Assembly: GCA_964555565.1 (NCBI GenBank)
Contig: CAZKTF010000085.1
Span: forward strand, 1-14,067
Direction: 5' to 3'
Source: CAZKTF01 sp964555565
GTDB lineage: Bacteria > Planctomycetota > JAJSAM01 > JAKLKS01
Length of the DNA stretch: 14,067 nt
Position 1 is the stretch's first letter, and every line of letters starts with the position of its first letter. Under the pieces are notes generated by a model. The model saw only the letters and a list, made by a program, of their open reading frames with translations, was not told where the DNA came from and did not search any database. Positions 1 through 7,206 of the stretch are shown piece after piece. Position numbers and translations under genes: made by a program.

Positions 1-31
1 CTCTACACAAAACTCCGGGTAGTCGATTGTC

Positions 32-898
32 TCACGCATGTTGGCACGGAGGGAACGTGAGGAGTTGAGGGAAGAAGTACCAGTCCAGGGGGGGCTGGCC
101 ACCACCGCCGGTAGACGGTGGCATGCTCCTCTGGGTGGATGCCGCCGTGCCAGCACCGAACGCCGTTGCGCCAAACGGGATCATCAGCCATCCTGCGAGC
201 CCGCACTGTGGGAGCAACACCTGTCGCCCATTGGCAGCAAGCGATTCGACAGCCCTCCGAAGGCCACGCAACGACTCGGGCCTGTGCACAGGTCTCCGCC
301 CAGGTGGAGCCGATGAGAGTCGCATTCGCAGGTACACCGGGGCCTTTGGAATCTCGACCAACTCATCCAGCAGGTTGTTCCGCTCCTTGTCGTCCCTGAA
401 CACGGCCTCGGTGGCAGTCAGACCGATGATGACGAGTCGTCCCTTGGCGACGGACTCGCCGAAAGACCTCCTAGCAAAGTCCATGGTCGCATCGAGGGCG
501 TCGCGGTTGCCGGTGACGCCATGAGTGAGGCAGGGTGTGACGACAACCGTGGCGCCGCATTCGACCTGTGCCGTTAGCGCTTGGGTGACGAAACGCGGAC
601 GATTGGCGGCAGGGGATGACTCCTGCAGGTAGGAGAACTCTCTTCGGGCGACGCCTCGATGGCTGAAGTCCTGCTCCATCCGCTGGTACTCCGGATCGGC
701 GATCACGAAGTCGGTGCTTTTCGAAAACTCGCGCACCATCATCTGCGTGGTTGAAGGCAATTGTCGCGGGACCCATGCTGTCGCCCCGAGCTTCCACGAC
801 GGGTGTGTCCTTCGGATAGCCCTCAGAGTCTCCTCGACCAGAGTCCATGACTCTGAACCGACATGGGCTAGGAAGCTGGATCTCGGGATCTTCGTCAC
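32..898 (-). CDS. Unknown 288-residue protein, last gene of the kinase unit
   Basis: I do not recognise this family. The gene starts with GTG at 898, and that codon overlaps the kinase stop in a 4-nt GTGA, so translation is probably coupled to the kinase. The protein looks soluble: I see no signal peptide or clear membrane segment. Hydrophobic strand-like segments alternate with helical, charged stretches: FVIAD near 64-68, ATVVVTPC near 116-123, RLVIIGL near 154-160, APVYLRM near 186-192 and RQVLLPQCG near 225-233. They are followed by a Gly-rich GATAFGAG segment near 243-250. This rhythm, with a late glycine-rich phosphate-loop-like turn, resembles an alpha/beta (TIM-type) barrel, but that is inference only. 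The C-terminus WYFFPQLLTFPPCQHA ends 31 bases from the window edge, so a truncation or late frameshift cannot be excluded. It could be a kinase substrate, an effector or an enzyme. GC is visibly lower than in the uvrA genes. Confidence 0.72.
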   Translation of the reverse strand: MTKIPRSSFLAHVGSESWTLVEETLRAIRRTHPSWKLGATAWVPRQLPSTTQMMVREFSKSTDFVIADPEYQRMEQDFSHRGVARREFSYLQESSPAANRPRFVTQALTAQVECGATVVVTPCLTHGVTGNRDALDATMDFARRSFGESVAKGRLVIIGLTATEAVFRDDKERNNLLDELVEIPKAPVYLRMRLSSAPPGRRPVHRPESLRGLRRAVESLAANGRQVLLPQCGLAGWLMIPFGATAFGAGTAASTQRSMPPSTGGGGQPPLDWYFFPQLLTFPPCQHA

Positions 899-1746
899 TT
901 GTGGCCCTCCAAGTCAGCAAGTGCGCGAGCACCATCTAGGCGTTCATGCCCGTTGTGCGACAGAAGTCTGACCGTGACGTCGGTGATATCACGAGACCAC
1001 CGGGCGCGCGCGGCCTTTGGAATCGTGGGTGGACCCTCGGCGATCTTGTCGTGCAGCGATTGGACGCTCATGCCCGGCTTCGTAGCAAACGGATGCTGGC
1101 CCGTACCGGCTTCGAACACAACCACACCAACCGAGAACAGGTCGCTTCGGGTGCGTGCGCGCTCGCCTCTCAGCTGCTCGGGGGACATGTAGCCAACGGT
1201 TCCCCGAAGGCCGGGGTAGACAGTGTGGGTTGACATGCCGAGGACCCGAGCCAGTCCGAAATCGAGTAGGACAGGCCGACCCCATTCACCGCCTCGTAGA
1301 GCCACGTTGGCGGGCTTGATGTCTCGGTGGATGATCCCGAGGTCGTGAATCTCTGACACTCCAGCGAGCAAGCCTGAAAGGAACGCCCGGAGATCGTCGG
1401 CAGTTCCAGGAAAGCTGCCCGCCACCAACGCATCTCGCACGGTGCCGCCGTCTATGAACTCGCACTCCAAGAAGCGGTAGCGCTTGCCGGCGGCCTCAAA
1501 GTCACCAGCGCGCCTGAGTCCCATGACATTGGGGTGATCGACGGCCTTGAGGCTGGTGACCTCCCGCTCCCAGAGATACTCTGGACTGTCGGGAAGATGG
1601 ATCACCTTGAGTGCGTACTCGTCGTCGCCGCGGACGGCTCTGAAGGTTGTCCCGTAGGTGCCGTTCCCGAGTCGCTCGAGTACGTCGAAGGCTCCCAGTC
1701 CCTCGGCGATCAGCTCGGGCGTGAGTTCGTCCTTGGGATCAGGCAC
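895..1746 (-). CDS. Hanks-type serine/threonine protein kinase, minimal soluble form
   Basis: This is a eukaryote-like protein kinase of 283 residues consisting almost entirely of the catalytic domain (about 20-275). Visible motifs are the glycine loop GNGTYG (27-32), the ATP-anchoring lysine in ALKVI (K47), the likely alphaC glutamate (E62), the catalytic loop HRDIKPAN (140-147, catalytic D142), the DFG motif (D162-G164), SPE in place of APE (188-190), the D202 of SDLFSVG and a late conserved arginine (R269). All catalytic residues are present, so it should be an active ATP-dependent kinase. There is no transmembrane segment, PASTA, WD40 or other sensor domain, unlike most bacterial Hanks kinases, so it should act in the cytosol. 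The start is GTG at 1746, preceded by a strong AGGGGG ribosome-binding site about 6 nt away. It lies 99 nt downstream of the AbiEi-like gene and overlaps the unknown 288-residue gene by 4 nt, so the three are probably cotranscribed. The substrate is unknown. Confidence 0.93.
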   Translation of the reverse strand: MPDPKDELTPELIAEGLGAFDVLERLGNGTYGTTFRAVRGDDEYALKVIHLPDSPEYLWEREVTSLKAVDHPNVMGLRRAGDFEAAGKRYRFLECEFIDGGTVRDALVAGSFPGTADDLRAFLSGLLAGVSEIHDLGIIHRDIKPANVALRGGEWGRPVLLDFGLARVLGMSTHTVYPGLRGTVGYMSPEQLRGERARTRSDLFSVGVVVFEAGTGQHPFATKPGMSVQSLHDKIAEGPPTIPKAARARWSRDITDVTVRLLSHNGHERLDGARALADLEGHK

Positions 1747-1845
1747 TGCTACCCCCTAGCTCCAGCGTCGGCGATGAGGTGGCTCCCTGGGCAAGATCCT
1801 AGGCGGGGCGAGTGTCGGAGGCAAGCCAGGACTCGTGAAGCGGAC

Positions 1846-2502
1846 CTAGAATGGTGTCCGTCCTGGTGTCCCCCACGCGATCGACCCTCGGGCCCTTCGG
1901 GCTTCCGCGAGGATCCGCAGGGAGACGGGACGCCGCGGAGCGGCTCGGTCCACGAGGTCCCGCGTCTCCCGCGTCCCGTAGTCACGGGCGGACTTCCGGA
2001 GCCTGTCGGGGTCGAAGCGTCCTGCCGACATGGCCGAGCGAAGCGCCCCCTCGAGCTGACTCAGGGGCATCCCGACCGACCTGTGGTTGAGGAGAAGGTC
2101 GATGACGTACCACTCGGGGGAGGGGTGCCTGGGGAAGCGGACCCGACGAAGGTGGAGCTGCCTGTTCCCGAGCTTCAGGGTGAAGGTCCTCTTGGTGTTG
2201 TAGACCCAGGTATCCGCGAAGACGGCCGTTGACCGCAGCCCCAGGCTGTTCCACTGCGTCGGCCCTGTGAAGACGTAGGGCGAGCGCTTCAGGAAGGCGC
2301 GAAGGACTTCATCGTCACTCGGTGGAACCGGTCCGAACGCGCCCTGCCGCGGGCAGGCGTAGAGCCCCTGCGACAGGCGCGTGAGCCTCCCATCCCGTTC
2401 AAGTCGCCTGGCAAGGCGGGTGGCGTTCTTGTCCCACCGGCTCAGGTCCGCGGTTCGGTAGACCTTCCCGGGCTTCAGGGCGGGCTTTGTGGGGGTTCGC
2501 AT
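1846..2502 (-). CDS. AbiEi / DUF6088-like type IV antitoxin and transcriptional regulator
   Basis: This 218-residue protein has the layout of AbiEi/DUF6088 antitoxins. The N-terminal winged-helix region (about 12-60) ends in the family-typical LSQGLYACPRQGAFGPVPP stretch (43-61). The C-terminal antitoxin-like region (about 62-190) contains the SPYVFTGPTQWNSLGL segment (74-89). AbiEi proteins bind inverted repeats in their own promoter and neutralise the AbiEii nucleotidyltransferase toxin. Here no AbiEii gene follows; the next genes are a Ser/Thr kinase and an unknown protein. The ATG at 2502 is supported by an AGAAAGG ribosome-binding site and by a TTGACA/TATGTT promoter with an overlapping inverted repeat just upstream, which suggests autorepression. 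The Arg-rich C-terminus (about 186-218) is unremarkable. It may be a stand-alone regulator or the antitoxin/regulator of the kinase unit. The family call is good; the role is inferred. Confidence 0.82.
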   Translation of the reverse strand: MRTPTKPALKPGKVYRTADLSRWDKNATRLARRLERDGRLTRLSQGLYACPRQGAFGPVPPSDDEVLRAFLKRSPYVFTGPTQWNSLGLRSTAVFADTWVYNTKRTFTLKLGNRQLHLRRVRFPRHPSPEWYVIDLLLNHRSVGMPLSQLEGALRSAMSAGRFDPDRLRKSARDYGTRETRDLVDRAAPRRPVSLRILAEARRARGSIAWGTPGRTPF

Positions 2503-2523
2503 TGCTGCCTTTCTGTATGAAGT

Positions 2524-2546
2524 ATTCGGTAGAAAACATACCGTAT
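2524..2546 (-). promoter_or_regulatory. Candidate operator: inverted repeat over the -10 box of the AbiEi-like gene
   Basis: Two 8-bp arms, ATTCGGTA (2524-2531) and TACCGTAT (2539-2546), are separated by GAAAACA. Seven of eight arm positions pair, with a perfect CGGTA/TACCG core. The repeat covers the -10 box (2535-2540), and its far end sits at the likely transcription start, about 22 nt before the ATG. This is the arrangement expected for a self-repressed antitoxin operon. That the AbiEi-like protein binds here is inference. Confidence 0.6.
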
Positions 2547-2563
2547 GGCAGGTGGTGTGTCAA
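2535..2563 (-). promoter_or_regulatory. Sigma70-type promoter of the three-gene unit
   Basis: On the minus strand TTGACA (2563-2558, a perfect -35 match) is followed by exactly 17 nt and then TATGTT (2540-2535, a 4/6 match to the -10 consensus). Transcription would start near 2528 and give a short leader before the ATG at 2502. The promoter lies in the most AT-rich patch of the window (about 47% GC). It would drive the AbiEi-like gene, the kinase and the 288-residue gene. Confidence 0.7.
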
Positions 2564-2677
2564 GGACACTTACGGTGAGTGGAGGTGGCAGACTGAGCTA
2601 TCACCTCGCAAGCCATTGCCAAGAATGCAGTTATGTCCTAGGCAATGCAAGCAGTGGACACAGTCGGTTGTGCCTCT

Positions 2678-5266
2678 TCATCGTGCCGGGCGCTCCCGGG
2701 CACCCAGCGCCCGCGCGAGGAAGGGCCCCGTTGCGCCGGTCGATCGCGCCACCTGCTCCGGGGTCCCCTTCGCCACTACGCGGCCCCCCTCGGCGCCGGC
2801 GCCGGGCCCGAGGTCCACGACCCAGTCGGCGCACTTGACGACGTCGAAGCTGTGCTCGATGACGACCACGGTGTTCCCCAGGTCCACGAGCCGCTGGAGG
2901 GCCCGGAGGAGGACCTCCACGTCGGCGAAGTGGAGCCCCGTGGTGGGCTCGTCGAGGACGTAGAGCGTGCGGCCGTGCTCCATCTTCCCGAGTTCCGAGG
3001 CGAGCTTCAGGCGCTGCGCCTCGCCTCCGGAGAGCGTCGTCGTGGGCTGGCCGAGCGCGAGGTAGCCGAGGCCCACCTCCTCGAGGAGGGAGAGGAGGCG
3101 GTGGGCCCGGGGGAACGCGGCGAAGAAGGGCCGCGCCTCCGAGACCGCCATGTCCAGGACGTCGGCCACGTTCTTCCCCTTGAACCGGACCTCGAGCGTC
3201 TCCTCCGAGAACCGGCGCCCGCCGCAGACCTCGCAGGGGACGAGGACGTCGGGGAGGAAGGTCATCTCTACGCGCACCCGACCCTGCCCGTCGCAGGACG
3301 CGCACCGCCCGCCCGCGACGTTGAAGGAGAAGCGCGAGGGGCTCCACCCCCGGATCCGCGCCTCCTCCGTCCCGGAGAAGATCGTGCGCAGCTCCCCCAT
3401 GACGTCGGCGTAGGTGGCCGGGACCGAGCGCGGGGTCTTCCCGATGGGGGCCTGGTCGATCTCGAGGACCCGCTCCACGGCCTCGTGGCCCGAGAGCGTG
3501 GCGTGGGCCCCCGGGGCCGGGGTCTTCAGCCCGAGGGCCCGGGCCACGGCGCGCAGCAGGACCTCGCGCACGAGCGTGGACTTCCCGCTCCCGGACACCC
3601 CCGTCACGCAGGTGAACCGCCCGAGGGGGAAGCGGACCGAGAGGCCGCGCAGGTTGCGGGCCCGGACCCCCGCGAGCGCGATGGCCGGGCCCCGCGGGGC
3701 CACCGGGCGGCGCGCGGCGGGGAGGGCGATCCCCCTCTCCCCCCGCAGGAACGCCCCCGTGACCGATCCCGGGTGGGCGGCGACCTCCGCGACGGTCCCC
3801 TCGGCCACCACCCGGCCCCCGTGCACCCCCGCGCCGGGCCCCAGGTCCACGAGGTGGTCCGCCGCGCGGATCGTGGCCTCGTCGTGCTCCACGACCACCA
3901 CCGTGGCGCCGCGCGTCTTCAGGCGCGCGAGCGAGGCGAGCATGCGCTCGTTGTCCACGGGGTGGAGGCCGATGGTGGGCTCGTCCAGGACGTAGCAGGC
4001 CCCGTGGAGCCCCGCGCCCACCTGGGCCGCGAGACGGATCCTCTGGGCCTCGCCCCCGGAGAGGGTCCCCGCGGGGCGGTCCAGCTCGAGGTAGCCGAGC
4101 CCCATCTCGCGCACGAAGGAGAGCCGCGCCAGGGCCTCCCGGAGGATCGGCTCCGCGACGGCCGCGTCCCGCCCCTCGAACCGCCAGCCCGCGAGGAGGG
4201 ACGCCGCCCCCTCCACGGTCCGGGTCGCGAGGTCGGCGATCCCGAGCCCCTTCACCCGGACCGCCAGGGCCTCGGGGCGGAGCCGCCTCCCGCCGCAGGC
4301 CCGGCAGGGCTCGTCCACCCCGCTCACCGGGCGCCCCCAGCCGTCCACCTCCTGCTTCGGGTCGGTCCCCAGCCCGTGGCACCCGGGGCAGGACCCGTGG
4401 CGCGAGGAGAAGGAGAAGGTGCGCGGCTCCGGCTCCTCGAAGGCGAGGCCGCAGGAGGGGCAGGCCCGCGCCGTGGAGAACACCCGCGGCTCCCCCTCCC
4501 CGGCGTCCGCGCGCAGGGTGCCCGCGCCCTCGGCCGCGGCCGCCGCGACGGCGGCCTCCAGCGCGCGCAGCGCCCGCCCGTCGGGGACGACCGTGGCGAC
4601 GACCGCCTCGACGGTGTGCTCCCCGTGGCGCCCGAGCGCCGGGGGCGGCGCGACCGGGAGGTACCTCCCGTCCACGCGGGCCTCGCGGAAACCCTTCTTC
4701 TCCAGGCGCTCGAAGACCTCCCGGTGGAACCCCTTCTTCCCGCGCACCACCGGGGAGAGGAGCCGCACCTCGCGCCCCCGGTAGTCCGCGAGGACCGCGT
4801 CCGCCACCTGCCGGACCGTGGAGGCCGCGATGGGGAGGTCGCAGCGCGTGCAGTGCTGCACCCCCAGGCGCGCCCAGAGGAGCCGGAGGAGGTCGTGCAC
4901 CTCGGCGACCGTGGCCACCGTCGCGCGCGGGCCGGCCCGGGTCGTCCGCTGGTCCACGGAGATCGTCGGGGGGAGCCCCTCCACCAGGTCCACGTCCGGG
5001 CGCTCCATCTGCTGGAGGAACTGCCGCGCGTAGGAGGAGAGGCTCTCGATGTAGCGGCGCTGGCCCTCGGCGAACAGGGTGTCGAAGGCCAGGGAGGACT
5101 TGCCGGAGCCCGAGACCCCCGTGAGGACCGTGAGCGTGCCGTGCGGGATGCGGACGGACGCGTCCCGCAGGTTGTGGACCCGCGCGCCGCGGACGACGAT
5201 GGCGCGGAGGCGCGTCCCGCGGCGCGGGGAGGAAGGGAGCGTGGCGGGGGACGTGGTCGGGGCTAT
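2678..5266 (-). CDS. uvrA: UvrA-family ATPase with UvrB-binding domain but lacking the insertion domain
   Basis: UvrA is the dimeric damage-recognition ATPase of nucleotide excision repair and loads UvrB. Both ABC modules are complete: N-terminal Walker A GVSGSGKSS (5119-5093), LSGGEAQR and YVLDEPTIGLHP, then a second GVSGSGKST, LSGGEAQRL, YVLDEPTTGLHF and IEH. Zinc cysteines are present, including the CASC...CEVC module. The UvrB-binding region is recognisable (RGKKGFHREVFERLEKKGF and EHTVEAVV). Only about 22 residues separate CPGCHGLG from CRACGGRRL, where canonical UvrA has an insertion domain of roughly 110, so the protein is about 862 residues instead of about 940. The reading frame has no ATG, GTG or TTG upstream of the internal ATG at 5008, which lies after the Walker A motif and cannot be the true start. 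I placed the start at ATA 5266 because a GGAGGT site lies 6 nt upstream and it overlaps the HIT stop. The start is uncertain; the family is certain. Confidence 0.9.
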   Translation of the reverse strand: MAPTTSPATLPSSPRRGTRLRAIVVRGARVHNLRDASVRIPHGTLTVLTGVSGSGKSSLAFDTLFAEGQRRYIESLSSYARQFLQQMERPDVDLVEGLPPTISVDQRTTRAGPRATVATVAEVHDLLRLLWARLGVQHCTRCDLPIAASTVRQVADAVLADYRGREVRLLSPVVRGKKGFHREVFERLEKKGFREARVDGRYLPVAPPPALGRHGEHTVEAVVATVVPDGRALRALEAAVAAAAAEGAGTLRADAGEGEPRVFSTARACPSCGLAFEEPEPRTFSFSSRHGSCPGCHGLGTDPKQEVDGWGRPVSGVDEPCRACGGRRLRPEALAVRVKGLGIADLATRTVEGAASLLAGWRFEGRDAAVAEPILREALARLSFVREMGLGYLELDRPAGTLSGGEAQRIRLAAQVGAGLHGACYVLDEPTIGLHPVDNERMLASLARLKTRGATVVVVEHDEATIRAADHLVDLGPGAGVHGGRVVAEGTVAEVAAHPGSVTGAFLRGERGIALPAARRPVAPRGPAIALAGVRARNLRGLSVRFPLGRFTCVTGVSGSGKSTLVREVLLRAVARALGLKTPAPGAHATLSGHEAVERVLEIDQAPIGKTPRSVPATYADVMGELRTIFSGTEEARIRGWSPSRFSFNVAGGRCASCDGQGRVRVEMTFLPDVLVPCEVCGGRRFSEETLEVRFKGKNVADVLDMAVSEARPFFAAFPRAHRLLSLLEEVGLGYLALGQPTTTLSGGEAQRLKLASELGKMEHGRTLYVLDEPTTGLHFADVEVLLRALQRLVDLGNTVVVIEHSFDVVKCADWVVDLGPGAGAEGGRVVAKGTPEQVARSTGATGPFLARALGARERPAR

Positions 5267-5685
5267 CGCGCCACCTCCGCGTACCCCAGCGCCCGCAGCG
5301 ACTCCCGGATCGTCTCCGCCGCCTCGTCCATCTTCCGCGGGTCCGGGTCCGTCTCCTGCCGGACGAAGTCCATGTCCCCGAGCCCGTCGATGGGCACGAG
5401 GTGGACGTGGACGTGGGGCACCTCGAGGCCGACCACCATCATCCCGACCTTCGCGGACCGGAACCCCCGGTGGAGGGCCTTCCCGACCGCCTGCGAGACC
5501 TTCATGACGTGCGCCGCCAGGCCGGGCTCCAGGTCGATCCAGTGGTCCACCTCCTTCCGGGGGACCACCAGCGTGTGCCCGGGGCGCAGCGGCCGGATCG
5601 AGAGGAACGCCGCGCAGAGGTCGTCCTTCCAGACGAATCGCCCGGGGAGCTCCCCGCGGAGGATCTTCGTGAACACGCTCGCCAT
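5263..5685 (-). CDS. HIT-family nucleotide hydrolase or transferase
   Basis: This 140-residue protein is a full-length single-domain histidine-triad protein. HIT proteins act on nucleotide-phosphoramidate, dinucleoside polyphosphate or similar substrates through a nucleotidylated histidine. The triad is HVHVHLVP (91-98), with the middle H93 as the expected nucleophile. The N-terminal FTKILRGELPGRFVWKDD and the central PGHTLVVPRKEVDHW are typical of bacterial members. The ATG at 5685 has an AGGGAGG site about 8 nt upstream. The gene is divergent from the histidine kinase at 5794, across 108 bp of GC-rich sequence in which I could not define a promoter, and it runs directly into the first uvrA. 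A shared transcript with uvrA is likely. The exact substrate cannot be told from the sequence. Confidence 0.93.
   Translation of the reverse strand: MASVFTKILRGELPGRFVWKDDLCAAFLSIRPLRPGHTLVVPRKEVDHWIDLEPGLAAHVMKVSQAVGKALHRGFRSAKVGMMVVGLEVPHVHVHLVPIDGLGDMDFVRQETDPDPRKMDEAAETIRESLRALGYAEVAR
5264..5278 (-). promoter_or_regulatory. Ribosome-binding site and ATA candidate start for the first uvrA
   Basis: On the minus strand GGAGGT (5278-5273) is followed by GGCGCG and then ATA (5266-5264), which is in frame with the UvrA reading frame and overlaps the TAG stop of the HIT gene as ATAG. Changing ATA to ATG would also destroy the HIT stop, so a simple miscall is not an obvious explanation. The next residues, APTTSP, resemble PTTPPP at the N-terminus of the second UvrA paralogue, which supports translation of this leader. 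Confidence 0.4.
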
Positions 5686-5793
5686 GGGAGTCCCTCCCTG
5701 GCCCGCGCCCGGGTCACACCCGGGAGCCCTTCCAAAGTAGACCGCCCCGCCCCCGGGGCGTAACCTTCCTCCGCGCCTTCCCCGCGAGGTCCC

Positions 5794-7074
5794 ATGCCCC
5801 GACGCCGGAGCCGAGTACGTCCGTCGCCCGCCGCGCCGCGGAGGAGCGCCTCCCGGTCCGGGCCGAAGGGTCCCTCCCCGGCGGGGAAGGCGCGGGCGAA
5901 GGGAGAGCGCGGCGAGGCGCGGCTCCGCGACACCCCGGACCTGGAGGCCATCGGGCGGCTGGCCGGCGGCGTCGCCCACGAGTTCAACAACCTCCTCACG
6001 GCGATCCTCGGCTACGCGGAGCTGCTCCTCGGGCGCCTCGACCCGGGGTCCCCGCTCCGGCACGAGGTCGAGGAGATCCTCGGCGCGGGGGAGCGGGCGG
6101 CGAACCTCACCCGCGAGCTCCTCGCCTTCGGGCGCCAGCAGGTCCTCCAGCCGCGGGTGATCGACCTGAACGGGACCATCGGCGCAGGCCTCCCGTCGCT
6201 CCGCCGCCTCCTCCGGGAGTCCCACCGGCTCGCGACGGACCTCTCCCCGGCGGCGGGCGCCGTGCGGGTCGATCCGGCGCAGGTCGAGCAGGTCCTGGTG
6301 AGCCTGGTGGCCAACGCGCGGGACGCGATGCCGGGCGGGGGCGTGGTCACGGTCGCCACCGCCGCCGTGGACCTCGACGCGGAGACCGCGGCCCGGCACG
6401 AGGGGATCCGACCCGGCCCGCACGTCGCCCTCTCCGTGGCGGACACGGGAGAGGGGATGGACGAGGAGACCCGGGCCCGCATCTTCGAGCCCTTCTTCAC
6501 CACGAAGGGGCCGGGGAAGGGCACCGGCCTCGGGCTGGCCACGGTCTACGGGATCGTCCGCCAGAGCGGGGGCTTCATCGCCGTCGAGAGCGTGCGGGGC
6601 CGCGGCTCGCGGTTCACGATCCTCTTCCCGAGGGCCGCGGAGGCGGTCCCCTCCCCGGAGAGGGCGCCGGGGGCCCCCGGGCCGGCACGGGGGGGCGAGA
6701 CCGTCCTCCTCGCCGAGGACGAGGAGCCGGTCCGGGCGATCACCCGGCTCGTCCTCCAGGGCGCGGGGTACCGCGTGCTCGAGGCGCGGGACGGGGTCGA
6801 GGCGCTGGAGGTCGAGGCCCGGCACGAGGGGCCGATCCACCTCCTCGTCAGCGACATCGGGATGCCGCGCATGGGGGGGAAGGACCTCGCCACGGCCCTC
6901 GCCGCGCGGCGCCCGGGGACGCGGGTCCTCCTCATGTCCGGCTTCGTGCACGACCCGGTCCTCCGCGCGGGGGTCCCGGGGTCCGGGGTCCCCTTCCTCG
7001 CTAAGCCCTTCGCGTCCGCGGCCCTCCTCGCCCGCGTGCGGGAGATCCTGGACGCGGCCGCCTCCTCCCCGTGA
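5794..7074 (+). CDS. Soluble hybrid histidine kinase with C-terminal receiver, no sensor domain
   Basis: This 426-residue protein is a two-component kinase. After a basic, low-complexity leader (1-45) comes an H-box, GGVAHEFNNLLTAILGY, with phospho-accepting H62 and the NtrB-like HEFNN signature. The ATPase domain follows: N-box LVANARDAMP (N174), G1 DTGEGM (217-222), F-box FEPFFTTK (231-238) and G2 GKGTGLGL (241-248). A Pro/Ala/Gly linker (282-302) leads to a receiver with acidic residues E308/D309, phospho-acceptor D354 in LLVSDIGMP, S382 and K404 in LAKPF. I see no PAS, GAF, HAMP or membrane segment, so input probably arrives through a partner protein or through the receiver. The ATG at 5794 is preceded by GAGG; a start slightly downstream is possible because the leader has no recognisable domain. 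No separate response regulator lies nearby. A beta-propeller gene follows on the same strand after 132 bp. Confidence 0.92.
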   Translation: MPRRRSRVRPSPAAPRRSASRSGPKGPSPAGKARAKGERGEARLRDTPDLEAIGRLAGGVAHEFNNLLTAILGYAELLLGRLDPGSPLRHEVEEILGAGERAANLTRELLAFGRQQVLQPRVIDLNGTIGAGLPSLRRLLRESHRLATDLSPAAGAVRVDPAQVEQVLVSLVANARDAMPGGGVVTVATAAVDLDAETAARHEGIRPGPHVALSVADTGEGMDEETRARIFEPFFTTKGPGKGTGLGLATVYGIVRQSGGFIAVESVRGRGSRFTILFPRAAEAVPSPERAPGAPGPARGGETVLLAEDEEPVRAITRLVLQGAGYRVLEARDGVEALEVEARHEGPIHLLVSDIGMPRMGGKDLATALAARRPGTRVLLMSGFVHDPVLRAGVPGSGVPFLAKPFASAALLARVREILDAAASSP

Positions 7075-7206
7075 CGGCGGGGGACGACCCGGGCCGGACG
7101 GTGCCGTGGACGCGGGGCCGCCGCGGGGATAGGCTTCGCGGGACTGCCGGGCCCGGGGGAGGGTCCCGGAAGGGCTCCGCGGTTCCGGGGCGGAGAGGAG
7201 GAGTCC

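Noticed and set aside
1747..1845. Possible remnant of an AbiEii toxin between the AbiEi-like gene and the kinase
   Set aside because: The 99-bp gap shows no nucleotidyltransferase motif in any frame; it holds only the kinase ribosome-binding site.
2614..2647. CATTGCC/GGCAATG inverted repeat just after the first uvrA stop, considered as a terminator
   Set aside because: The stem is only 7 bp with a 20-nt loop and there is no T-run on the minus strand.
2645..5740. Very long plus-strand open frame (over 1000 codons) opposite the first uvrA
   Set aside because: It is antisense to clear UvrA and HIT coding sequence, has low-complexity Arg/Gly/Pro/Glu-rich composition and no recognisable domain. 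High GC leaves few stop codons.
5707..5760. GC-rich palindromes (CCCGGG, GCCCC/GGGGC) between HIT and the histidine kinase, considered as operator or terminator
   Set aside because: Short self-complementary GC words are expected by chance at this composition, and no -35/-10 pair could be defined around them.
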